Shown here: piece after piece, positions 1 to 5,883 of the stretch
Layout: every line of letters starts with the position of its first letter
Numbering within the stretch: the stretch's first letter is position 1
NCBI GenBank assembly: GCA_003232175.1
Contig: QILX01000278.1
Location: 1-6,452 of the forward strand
Direction of reading: 5' to 3'
Length of the DNA stretch: 6,452 nucleotides
Source: Hyphomicrobiales bacterium
Lineage (GTDB): Bacteria > Pseudomonadota > Alphaproteobacteria > Rhizobiales > SZUA-8
Made by a program: the position numbers and the translations under genes
The notes under the pieces: generated by a model
Database searches by the model: none
The model's input: the letters and a program-made list of their open reading frames with translations, nothing else
Told to the model about the DNA's origin: nothing

Positions 1-957
1 TGTCACACTTTATCTGGCGGCGAGCGCCGTCTTTTTCGCCTGCCTGGCCGCAACCCGGCCCAAATTGCTGATGGCGGTTCTGGTGCCTGGGTTGACCCTG
101 GCTGCCCTGGTGACGGCTTTTGCGGGCATTGCCGGGGTTTTGGGACTAAATCCGTTGGCGGCGGAATATTTCACCGAATTCGGCCGGGCCAAAGGCCTGT
201 TCAAGGACGCCAATGTCATGGGGCCGTTCTTGATTTTGCCGATAATATTCGGTCTCCACCGACTGATGACGCGGCCATTTGCCCGCAACTGGCCATGGGC
301 TGGGATTGTCGGCATTCTCGTTCTGGCGGTGTTTTTGAGCTTCAGCCGCGGCGCCTGGGCTCATCTGGTGGTTTCAGCCGCCATATATATGGCCCTGTTC
401 ATTCTCATGGCACCAAGTTCAGCAGCCCGCGCCCGAGCGCTGCTGCTGGGTGCGATTGCCTTGGGAATTGTCACGGTGGGGCTGGGCGCAGCCCTTGGTC
501 TGGGCAAGGTCGGCTCGCTTTTCAAAGAGCGCGCGACCCTCACCCAGGCTTACGATACCGGGGCGTATTTGCCGGCCAGCGCAAGGCGCTTGCTCTTGCG
601 GCTGAAAATCCTCTTGGTCTGGGCGCCGGTGAATTCGCCTTTGTCATCCATGGCGAGGATGTCCACAATGTCTACATAAATGCATTCATCAACGGCGGCT
701 GGCTCGGTGGATTTGCCTATCTGGGTCTGGTTGGGGCTACTATTTTTACCGGCTGCCGCATGGTATTCAGACGATCCGAATTCCAGCCGATATTGATGCC
801 GATTTTCGCCACCTTTCTCGGTCTTGCTCTGGAAGGCCTGATCATCGATACCGACCACTGGCGACATTTCTATCTTCTTGTCGGGCTGATTTGGGGGCTT
901 GCTGCATACAACAACCGGCCCTTGCGTCTACAAAAAGGTCAGGCATTGCCCGAATAA
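1..957 (+). pseudogene. O-antigen ligase/polymerase family membrane protein, 5'-truncated by the window edge and frameshifted
   Basis: This is the C-terminal part of a polytopic inner-membrane protein of the O-antigen ligase/Wzy family (Wzy_C type), which joins or polymerises surface polysaccharide at the periplasmic face. The frame is open from base 2, so the real start lies upstream. About 318 residues are visible. Family-like motifs are GRAKGLFKDANVMGPFL (about residues 60-76), SFSRGAW, the periplasmic stretch KERATLTQAYDTG, then ALALAAENPLGLGAGEF and HNVYINAFINGGWLGG. The first three are in frame 2 (to about 562). The last two are in frame 1 (from about 562 to the TAA at 955-957). One extra G in the run at 560-563 would rejoin them as YDTGGVFAGQRK, so a one-base deletion or a sequencing error is the simplest explanation. 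If real, frame 2 stops at 679 and the protein loses the HNVY region and the last membrane segments. The exact substrate cannot be told; nothing else on this strand is nearby. Confidence 0.8.
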
Positions 958-971
958 CGCCGATCAAACGC

Positions 972-999
972 CCCCGGCATGATCGGGGTCGCCCCTTTT
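972..999 (+). terminator. possible terminator after the O-antigen ligase-like gene
   Basis: Fifteen bases after the stop there is a GC-rich hairpin: CCCCGG (972-977), loop CATGA, TCGGGG (983-988), six pairs with one G-T. It is followed by TCGCCCC and a short TTTT (996-999). The T run is short and seven bases from the stem, so this is a weak candidate for a Rho-independent terminator. Its position, between a plus-strand gene and a convergent minus-strand tRNA, fits the role. Confidence 0.35.
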
Positions 1000-1074
1000 C
1001 CGAATGCCATGAGACCAACCTGCGGCTAAGCAAAGCCACGGCACGCCCGTAAAATATTGAAATACATGCAAAAA

Positions 1075-1152
1075 TGGTCGGAGTGGCAGGATTTGAACCT
1101 GCGACCCCCTGTCCCCCAGACAGGTGCGCTAACCGGGCTGCGCCACACTCCG
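1075..1152 (-). tRNA. tRNA-Pro, anticodon GGG
   Basis: Read on the minus strand this folds as a full cloverleaf with an encoded CCA end (TGG at 1075-1077 on the plus strand). The acceptor stem CGGAGTG/CACTCCG is seven perfect pairs. The D stem is GCGC/GCGC, the anticodon stem CCTGT/ACAGG closes the loop CTGGGGG, and the T arm is GCAGG-TTCAAAT-CCTGC. The middle of the anticodon loop gives GGG (1115-1117 on the plus strand), reading CCC and CCU proline codons. The C1-G72 pair and A73 are the known proline identity bases in bacteria. A TTTTT run (minus strand) follows the CCA directly. The gene lies downstream of the merR-type gene on the same strand and may be transcribed from its own promoter, but I see no convincing one. 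Confidence 0.97.
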
Positions 1153-1221
1153 ATGCTGGTATTCAAGGGGGTTTTGCCTGCCGGCAAGCTGAAATCGGCA
1201 CAAGGCAGAAAAAGGTGCGGC

Positions 1222-1255
1222 AAAAAAAATAGTGGGTCCCTGATTTACCTCAGAG
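1222..1255 (-). terminator. possible weak terminator after the MerR-type gene
   Basis: Downstream of the MerR stop on the minus strand, CTCTGA (1255-1250) can pair with TCAGGG (1243-1238) across a six-base loop, giving six pairs with one G-T. After an eight-base gap comes an uninterrupted run of eight T (1229-1222). The gap between stem and T run is unusual for an intrinsic terminator, so confidence is low. The T8 tract is the strongest part of the signal. Confidence 0.3.
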
Positions 1256-1272
1256 CGTCTGGCCCGGAGTTC

Positions 1273-1785
1273 TCAGACACTTTCCCGGGCGTAGGTAAGC
1301 ATATCGCGAAGGTCGGAGAGTTCGGACCGGGCCCGTTTCAGCAGCTCGATTTCGCGCAGTGCCAAACCACCGAGCCCGCTTTTGGTCCCGTTTTGCGATG
1401 CGCCGGCAGCGGCCGAAAGCCGTTCGCTTGGCAGGGCCCTTGAGACCGGGGCGCCAATATCACCACCGTCAACCATGGTCACGGCCCGCGCCCGGCCACC
1501 GCCGCCCAGCCCGGACACGTGGCTTGCGCCCTTTTCTTTCAGAATCTTTTTAACGCCCTTGATGGTGAAACCCTCGCCATAGAGCAATTTGCGTATGCCC
1601 TTCAGCAAAGTCACATCTTCGGGTCGGTAATATCGCCGGCCTCCGCCGCGTTTCATCGGCCGGACATGAGGAAACCGCGTTTCCCAGAACCGCAAAACAT
1701 GTTGCGGAACATCAAGATCTTCAGCGACTTCGCTGATTGTTCGAAATGCCTCGGCGGTTTTTGCCACGGCGTTCACCATTTCCAT
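1273..1785 (-). CDS. MerR family transcriptional regulator (orphan type)
   Basis: A DNA-binding regulator of 170 residues. The N-terminal winged helix-turn-helix is clear: FRTISEVAEDLDVPQHVLRF (about 14-33), then the wing with KRGGGRRYYRPEDV (about 45-58), then LLKGIRKLLYGEGFTIKGVKKIL, the second helical pair of MerR domains. A Gly/Ala/Ser-rich linker (about 88-140) leads to a short C-terminal helix (LREIELLKRARSELSDLRDML) that could dimerise. The chosen protein has no cysteine, so a metal-sensing role like that of MerR, CueR or ZntR is unlikely and the ligand is unknown. The ATG at 1785 is preceded by GGAAAACA; an upstream GTG at 1821 would add 12 residues but lacks a good ribosome site. It follows ihfA by 95 nt on the same strand, an order I recall from many alphaproteobacteria, though a shared function has not been shown. 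Confidence 0.9.
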   Translation of the reverse strand: MEMVNAVAKTAEAFRTISEVAEDLDVPQHVLRFWETRFPHVRPMKRGGGRRYYRPEDVTLLKGIRKLLYGEGFTIKGVKKILKEKGASHVSGLGGGGRARAVTMVDGGDIGAPVSRALPSERLSAAAGASQNGTKSGLGGLALREIELLKRARSELSDLRDMLTYARESV

Positions 1786-1793
1786 TGTTTTCC

Positions 1794-1807
1794 GACAACA
1801 ACTTGTC
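1794..1807 (-). promoter_or_regulatory. small dyad just upstream of the merR-type start
   Basis: GACAA-GTTG-TTGTC (minus strand) is a perfect five-base inverted repeat with a four-base centre. It ends directly at the GGAAAA ribosome-site region, eight bases before the ATG at 1785. It could be an autoregulatory operator or a small RNA hairpin next to the ribosome site. A TTGACA hexamer overlaps it at 1809-1804, but no fitting -10 lies before the start codon. A repeat this short can occur by chance. Confidence 0.25.
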
Positions 1808-1880
1808 AAATCCGCCCACACCCCAGTTCAGGCTCGGTCCAATCACAAGCTTATGCAGACCGGACGATTTTAAGCTGTTG

Positions 1881-2192
1881 TCAGTCGCTATCCCCGATTT
1901 TACGATTATTCACCTGCTCACGCAGAACGTGGCTGGGGCGAAAAACCAAAACACGGCGCGGTGTAATCGGAACCTCTTCGCCCGTTTTAGGGTTGCGTCC
2001 AATCCGTCCCGCCTTCTGCCGAACAGCAAAAGTCCCGAACGAAGACAACTTTACGTTGTCTCCCCGTTCCAAGTGGCCGCATATCTCCTCAAGGATCGAT
2101 TCTACGATTTCAGCTGATTCTGTCCTGGACAGACCAACTTCATTGTAGACCGCCTCACAAAGATCAGCCCGTGTTAGTGTAGCTCCCCCCAT
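1881..2192 (-). CDS. ihfA: integration host factor subunit alpha
   Basis: A nucleoid-associated, DNA-bending protein of 103 residues. It pairs with IHF beta (encoded elsewhere), binds the minor groove at specific sites and kinks DNA sharply, helping transcription, recombination and replication initiation. The alpha subunit is recognised from LTRADLCEAVYNEVGLSRTESAEIVE at the N-terminus (about 6-31), LERGDNVKLSSFGTFAVRQK (41-60), and the DNABII signature with the beta-arm RIGRNPKTGEEVPITPRRV (63-81). Pro68 is the intercalating proline. The length is that of the family. The start is set by AGAGG six bases before the ATG at 2192; an in-frame TTG at 2210 lies within or upstream of that site and is less likely. 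The last residues (about 92-103) are a short polar tail. The gene follows fabH by 143 nt and has its own promoter candidate. Confidence 0.96.
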   Translation of the reverse strand: MGGATLTRADLCEAVYNEVGLSRTESAEIVESILEEICGHLERGDNVKLSSFGTFAVRQKAGRIGRNPKTGEEVPITPRRVLVFRPSHVLREQVNNRKIGDSD

Positions 2193-2198
2193 CACACA

Positions 2199-2203
2199 CC
2201 TCT
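2199..2203 (-). promoter_or_regulatory. ribosome binding site of ihfA
   Basis: AGAGG on the minus strand, six bases before the ATG at 2192. It decides between this ATG and the in-frame TTG at 2210, because the site would lie inside the coding region if the TTG were used. Confidence 0.7.
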
Positions 2204-2221
2204 GCCGCAAAAGGTTTTTTC

Positions 2222-2251
2222 AGATTAGGCCCGGTCCGGGTACGCGGTCAA
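2222..2251 (-). promoter_or_regulatory. putative ihfA promoter with a palindrome in the spacer
   Basis: On the minus strand TTGACC (2251-2246) is followed after 18 bases by TAATCT (2227-2222), close to the sigma-70 consensus (five of six at -35, four of six at -10). The -10 ends 29 bases before the ihfA ATG. The spacer holds the perfect palindrome CCCGGACCGGG (2230-2240), five pairs around one base, which could be bound by a regulator touching the promoter. Both points are inferred from sequence only. Confidence 0.45.
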
Positions 2252-2335
2252 CGGGTGGCCAATCCATTGCCACAATTCGTTTTAATGCGTGTTATCCCGG
2301 TCACACTAAACTTTAACGGGAACGGAACGCCGGAC

Positions 2336-3316
2336 TCACGACCAACGGACAATTCCAGCCCCCCAGGTAAAACCGCCACCCATGGCTTCAAGAAGAACCA
2401 GATGACCTGGTTTGATACGTCCATCTTTAATCGCGACATCAAGGGCCAGCGGAATAGAGGCCGAAGATGTGTTGGCGTGGGTGTCGACGGTCATAACGGT
2501 TTTTTCCGGCGCCAGCCCAAGTTTCGTCGCCGTGGCGTCGAGGATACGTTTGTTGGCCTGGTGCGGCACCAGCCAGTCAATATCGTCAATATCCAGGCCG
2601 ATCTGGTGCAGGGCCTCATTCATCACCTCGGTGGTTTTGACGATGGCATGGCGAAATACGTCCCGCCCCTGCATGCGGAGGTATCCCGCGGTCTGGGTTG
2701 AAGACACACCACCATCGACATAGAGTTTGTCGCGAAACCGTCCGTCGGACCGCAGGCGCATCACATGGATGCCGGGGTCGTCGATCGTGCCATCGCTGAG
2801 TGCCGCTTCAAGCACCACCGCTCCTGCGCCATCGCCAAAAAGCACGCAAGTGTTGCGATCCGACCAGTCAAGAATGCGCGAATAGGTTTCCGCGCCGACA
2901 ACCAGCGCCCGGCTATGGCTCCCGGCACGAAGAAAATTGTCGGCCACCGACATGGCATAGACAAAGCCCGCGCACACCGCATTAACGTCAAAGGCCGCGC
3001 CCTGGGTGATGCCCAGTCCGGCTTGAATCGTGACAGCTGTTGCGGGAAACGTATTGTCCGGTGTTGACGTCGCAAGAATGATGAGATCGATGTCCTGAGG
3101 GTCGACATTGGCATCCTTCAAAGCCGCCCGCGCCGCCGCCAGGGCAAGGTCGGATGTCAGCTCTCCATCTGCGGCAATATGGCGGGAAAGTATACCTGTC
3201 CGGGCCACGATCCACTCATTGCTGGTATCGACCATTTGAGCAATTTCGTCATTGCTCATGATCCGTTCGGGCAGGTAAGAGCCACACCCCTTGACGACAG
3301 ATCTGATAACGCTCAC
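2336..3316 (-). CDS. fabH: 3-oxoacyl-ACP synthase III (beta-ketoacyl-ACP synthase III)
   Basis: The cytosolic enzyme that starts type II fatty acid synthesis by condensing acetyl-CoA (or another short acyl-CoA) with malonyl-ACP to give acetoacetyl-ACP. The 326 residues match the family's usual length. The N-terminal GCGSYLPERIMSNDEIAQMVDTSNEWIVARTGI is typical. The catalytic triad is visible: Cys115 in DVNAVCAGF, His252 in VPHQANKRI and Asn282 in HANTSSAS. The motifs GDGAGAVVLE (161-170) and the C-terminal EAMGGGFTWGAGIVRW are also present, so the enzyme should be active. The start is GTG at 3316, overlapping the plsX stop by four bases (GTGA); AAAGG lies about ten bases upstream, so ribosome binding is modest and coupling to plsX is likely. 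No strong terminator is seen after the stop, so read-through into ihfA is possible. Confidence 0.98.
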   Translation of the reverse strand: MSVIRSVVKGCGSYLPERIMSNDEIAQMVDTSNEWIVARTGILSRHIAADGELTSDLALAAARAALKDANVDPQDIDLIILATSTPDNTFPATAVTIQAGLGITQGAAFDVNAVCAGFVYAMSVADNFLRAGSHSRALVVGAETYSRILDWSDRNTCVLFGDGAGAVVLEAALSDGTIDDPGIHVMRLRSDGRFRDKLYVDGGVSSTQTAGYLRMQGRDVFRHAIVKTTEVMNEALHQIGLDIDDIDWLVPHQANKRILDATATKLGLAPEKTVMTVDTHANTSSASIPLALDVAIKDGRIKPGHLVLLEAMGGGFTWGAGIVRWS

Positions 3317-4395
3317 GAATTTGCCGCCTTTAATACAACGGTGCCATCGTCATTATTTGGGTCGGGCTTCTGCTCCGAGCCTTCGAATTTTTCCATGTCG
3401 GCGGCAATACGGGCAACAAGAGAATTGCGGGCCATATCTATGCCAAGATCGATTGCCGCGGCAAAACCCTGGGCATCAGTTCCTCCGTGACTTTTGATGA
3501 CTATGCCGTTCAAGCCCAGAAGAACCCCGCCATTGGAACGGCGTGGATCCATTTTCTGGCGCAAGACCTTAAACGCAGAGGACGCCAACAAAAACCCTAT
3601 GCGCGACCAGATGGAACGCCGCATCGCGGCGCGAAGCCAGGTGGCAATCTGGTTGGCCGTTCCCTCTGCGGTTTTAAGGGCGATATTTCCCGAAAATCCC
3701 TCGGTGACCACAACATCGACAACCCCCTGACCAACATCATCACCCTCAACAAAGCCATGATAATCAAGCGGCAGATCGCTGGCACGCAATATTCGTCCGG
3801 CTTCGCGGACCTCTTCAAGGCCCTTGACCTCTTCAACGCCTATATTGAGCAAGCCCACTTTCGGCCGGCGTAAGCCGGATATCGAATTGGCCATCGCGGC
3901 GCCCATCACAGCAAAATCAACCAGCTGGCGAGCATCAGCCCCGATAGAGGCTCCAACGTCCAGGACAATGCTTTCGCCCTTGACCGTTGGCCAAAGCGCC
4001 GCCATTGCCGGCCGGTTGATTCGCGACATGGTTTTCAGCACAAACCGCGCCATGGCCATGAGCGCACCGGTATTGCCCGCTGAAATGGCAAAATCAGCCT
4101 CGCCGTCGCGAACCGCTTCCAGGCATTGCCACATGGAGGACACCCGCCGGCCCCGCCGCAACGCCCGGCTCGGCTTTTCATCCATGGCGACCATGACATC
4201 GCAATGGATGATTTTCGACGCCGCGGTAACACGCGGGTTTCCTTCCAGACGCTGCTTGATCACCTGGGCATCGCCGAACAGTAAAATTTTGGATTGAGGT
4301 TGACGCAACAACGCCAGCTCGACGCCGGGAACGACAAAGTCACCCCCGTTGTCACCACCCATAACATCCACGGCGATTGTCAGAGTCCGCGTCAT
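3313..4395 (-). CDS. plsX: phosphate acyltransferase PlsX
   Basis: A peripheral membrane enzyme that converts acyl-ACP and phosphate to acyl-phosphate, the donor PlsY uses to acylate glycerol-3-phosphate at the start of phospholipid synthesis. The 360 residues contain the family landmarks in order: TIAVDVMGGDNG (6-17), MDEKPSRALRRGRRVSSMW (71-89), DFAISAGNTGALMAMA (101-116), RPAMAALWPT (128-137), VLDVGASIGADARQLVDFA (144-162), NIGVEEVKGLEEVREA (184-199), DYHGFVEGDD (211-220), VVVTEGFSGNIALKTAEG (228-245) and LNGIVIKSHGGTDAQGF (295-311). An acidic, polar tail (about 336-360) extends past the conserved part. The ATG at 4395 starts just before the first conserved motif but lacks a clear Shine-Dalgarno; an ATG at 4446, with AGG upstream, would add 17 residues and cannot be excluded. 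The stop overlaps the fabH start. PlsX and FabH use neighbouring steps of lipid synthesis and are often paired. Confidence 0.96.
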   Translation of the reverse strand: MTRTLTIAVDVMGGDNGGDFVVPGVELALLRQPQSKILLFGDAQVIKQRLEGNPRVTAASKIIHCDVMVAMDEKPSRALRRGRRVSSMWQCLEAVRDGEADFAISAGNTGALMAMARFVLKTMSRINRPAMAALWPTVKGESIVLDVGASIGADARQLVDFAVMGAAMANSISGLRRPKVGLLNIGVEEVKGLEEVREAGRILRASDLPLDYHGFVEGDDVGQGVVDVVVTEGFSGNIALKTAEGTANQIATWLRAAMRRSIWSRIGFLLASSAFKVLRQKMDPRRSNGGVLLGLNGIVIKSHGGTDAQGFAAAIDLGIDMARNSLVARIAADMEKFEGSEQKPDPNNDDGTVVLKAANS

Positions 4396-4510
4396 GATTT
4401 GCCGCTTTTTTCCGTCATTGACGGTTTGCCGCCCCCTCACGCTCATAGCCCCAACCTGCGCCAATCCCCGATTTTGCGCCGGTCAATATCCACCTTCGGG
4501 CCAACTGATG

Positions 4511-4538
4511 AAAATAGCGCAATAATAAACAGTGACAA
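4511..4538 (-). promoter_or_regulatory. putative promoter for plsX-fabH
   Basis: In the roughly 170-nt gap between the DUF177 gene and plsX, the minus strand has TTGTCA (4538-4533), a 16-base AT-rich spacer, then TATTTT (4516-4511). These match five of six and four of six consensus positions. It lies about 115 bases before the ATG at 4395, which leaves a long leader. It would give plsX-fabH a second promoter besides read-through from upstream. No terminator is evident in the gap. Confidence 0.35.
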
Positions 4539-4564
4539 CCCGGATTCGTGATTCCATCACCGCC

Positions 4565-5188
4565 TTATTTTGCCCCGGTGGTTTTTTGCTGCCTGTTGGC
4601 GCCTGGTTTCGCATCACCGTTACTGCCATCACCGATTCCGACGCTTAAGCGGTCGGCCAGTCCGGCAAAGGGTGAAATGCGTCGCGGCTGATCGGTTTTG
4701 GAAGCGCAGGCGTCTAGCTCCCCGTCCGGCAATATCGCATCTGGCCGTTTTGGATACGGATCGATCGCCAACGACAGGTATTCGACCACCAGGGCGCCCA
4801 GATCAACCGCGTCATCGGTAAAAATCTCATAATCGTCAGTGGCCTCGACATCGATCACCGTCTCGGATTGCCGCTGGCGCTTGTCTCGATCCGCGGGGTA
4901 GAACCGTTCGTCGAAAGTTTCGGAAATTTCGGTTTTCATCGGTTCAGCGGTAATCGTGCAGTTCTGACCGACCGTGGCGGTCAATCTGCCCTCGATCCCA
5001 AGGCCGTGCCGCCGCCAGGGCCGGATATTGATCGCCGCCTCCAGAACATCGATAGCTTCAAGGCCCAGATGAAGGGCAACCGCACGCCGTTCGTCTTGCG
5101 AAGCCGTCAACTTAATCATACGCGACTTGCGGATCTGGGAAACAGCTACCGGCCGAATGAAGGGAAGGTCCGCACCAGTTGACTTCAC
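4565..5188 (-). CDS. DUF177 (YceD-like) family protein
   Basis: A soluble protein of 207 residues in the DUF177/YceD family. In E. coli the yceD gene sits before rpmF and plsX, and family members have been linked to 23S rRNA or ribosome metabolism; the molecular role is not settled. Family features are IEGRLTATVGQNCTITAEPMKTEI (about 65-88), the acidic stretch EIFTDDAVDLGALVVEYLSLAIDPYPKRPDA (121-151) and the degraded ISPFAGLADRL (171-181) near the end. Only two cysteines occur (77 and 161). The last 25 residues are Gly/Lys/Gln-rich and probably disordered. The start is a GTG at 5188 with a strong GGAGG seven bases upstream, so I trust it; the TGA of the preceding gene overlaps it by four bases. 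The gene is therefore co-transcribed with the CBP3-like gene. No rpmF follows. Confidence 0.85.
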   Translation of the reverse strand: MKSTGADLPFIRPVAVSQIRKSRMIKLTASQDERRAVALHLGLEAIDVLEAAINIRPWRRHGLGIEGRLTATVGQNCTITAEPMKTEISETFDERFYPADRDKRQRQSETVIDVEATDDYEIFTDDAVDLGALVVEYLSLAIDPYPKRPDAILPDGELDACASKTDQPRRISPFAGLADRLSVGIGDGSNGDAKPGANRQQKTTGAK

Positions 5189-5787
5189 TTGGTGGCCTCC
5201 AGCACATCGGCGTTCCTAGATCGCTGAGAAAAATCCTCGGCCGAAGGGAACGTCAATTTTCCCTCAAGCAGCAGCGCTTCATCGGCCTGGGCCAGTGCCC
5301 TGTCCACAGCTTGGATATATTTCGCCACCGCCATGACAGTGTTGCTTTTGTCATCATCCTCGGTCGATCCGGCTGCAGACCCGTAGATATTTCGTTCCAC
5401 CGCCGCGACGAGTGCTTTTGCTGGTTCATCATCAGCCAGCGCCGAGCCATAGGCCCTGGCCCGCCCATAGTAGGCTTCGGCCATGCGCCGGATGCGTTTT
5501 GGGACGGCCAGATCACCGACACCTGATTCCCGCATTGCCTGGTCCAGATCGATAAACATCAGATCAAACACCTCCTGGGACATCGCCTTGGCCTCGTTGC
5601 TACCGGCGCCCAGCCGACGCGCAACCAGGGTCGCGTGCAAGACAAGAAGTTCAAATCGTCCTTCAAGGCTGTCATCAACCCCTAATTTGGCATAAAATGC
5701 CGGCTGTCTGGACGCCGCCATAATTGCCGCGTAAATCGTTCCGGGTCGGGGGTCGTCGGTCTTGCGGCTGAAAATTCGCCGAAACAT
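5185..5787 (-). CDS. ubiquinol-cytochrome c chaperone (CBP3-like)
   Basis: A 200-residue homologue of mitochondrial CBP3, which assists assembly of the cytochrome bc1 complex (ubiquinol:cytochrome c oxidoreductase) in the inner membrane. In the sequence, the start MFRRIFSRK is basic, followed by IYAAIMAASRQPAFYAKLGVDDSLEGRFELLVLHATLVARRL (about 18-59), FDLMFIDLDQAMRESGVGDLAVPKRIRRMAEAYYGRARAYGSAL (about 74-117) and ERNIYG (131-136). This is the typical order of the Ubiq_cyt_C_chap family. No signal peptide is visible, so it should act in the cytoplasm or at the membrane surface. The ATG at 5787 has GAGG four bases upstream (and another GAGG further up); an in-frame TTG at 5817 is less likely. 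It heads the minus-strand block and overlaps the DUF177 start by four bases. It is divergent from the BamE-like gene. Confidence 0.88.
   Translation of the reverse strand: MFRRIFSRKTDDPRPGTIYAAIMAASRQPAFYAKLGVDDSLEGRFELLVLHATLVARRLGAGSNEAKAMSQEVFDLMFIDLDQAMRESGVGDLAVPKRIRRMAEAYYGRARAYGSALADDEPAKALVAAVERNIYGSAAGSTEDDDKSNTVMAVAKYIQAVDRALAQADEALLLEGKLTFPSAEDFSQRSRNADVLEATK
5196..5200 (-). promoter_or_regulatory. strong ribosome binding site of the DUF177 gene
   Basis: GGAGG on the minus strand, seven bases before the GTG at 5188 and inside the end of the CBP3-like gene. It fixes the start of the DUF177 protein at the overlapping GTGA. Confidence 0.75.
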
Positions 5788-5823
5788 GTGCCCTCGTCCT
5801 CGCTTTATTTTGTTCAAGGTTCT

Positions 5824-5852
5824 ATTTTAGCAATCAGTTAGGGGCTTGATAC
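5824..5852 (-). promoter_or_regulatory. possible promoter for the CBP3-like gene
   Basis: In the 96-nt divergent gap, the minus strand has TAAAAT (5829-5824), five of six to the -10 consensus. GTATCA (5852-5847), three of six, lies 17 bases upstream. The -10 ends 36 bases before the ATG at 5787. The -35 is poor, so this is tentative. I found no convincing promoter in the other direction for the BamE-like gene, whose start codon also lacks a Shine-Dalgarno. Confidence 0.3.
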
Positions 5853-5883
5853 CAAAATCGAACTCGTTTAGCTGACCATAGTC

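Noticed and set aside
1174..1187. Hairpin TTGCC-TGCC-GGCAA upstream of the tRNA
   Set aside because: Five pairs only, with no T run after it on either strand; not a credible terminator or operator.
1781..1809. TTGACA hexamer upstream of the merR-type gene as a -35 box
   Set aside because: At 15-19 bases downstream the sequence runs into the start codon and has no good -10 match.
1841..1853. IHF-like site AATCACAAGCTTA between ihfA and the merR-type gene
   Set aside because: It has one mismatch to WATCAANNNNTTR. By rough count several such near-matches are expected by chance in a window of this size, and similar ones occur inside plsX.
1519..2148. Plus-strand open frame of 209 codons across the merR-ihfA region
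   Set aside because: It is antisense to two well-supported genes, resembles no family and is rich in Cys, Arg and Ser as expected of a shadow frame.
2290..2320. TCCCG/CGGGA inverted repeat after fabH as a terminator
   Set aside because: Five pairs with a loop of about 17 bases and no following T run; too weak to report.
3487..4297. Two overlapping plus-strand open frames opposite plsX
   Set aside because: Both are antisense to the strongly conserved PlsX coding region and show no recognisable domain.
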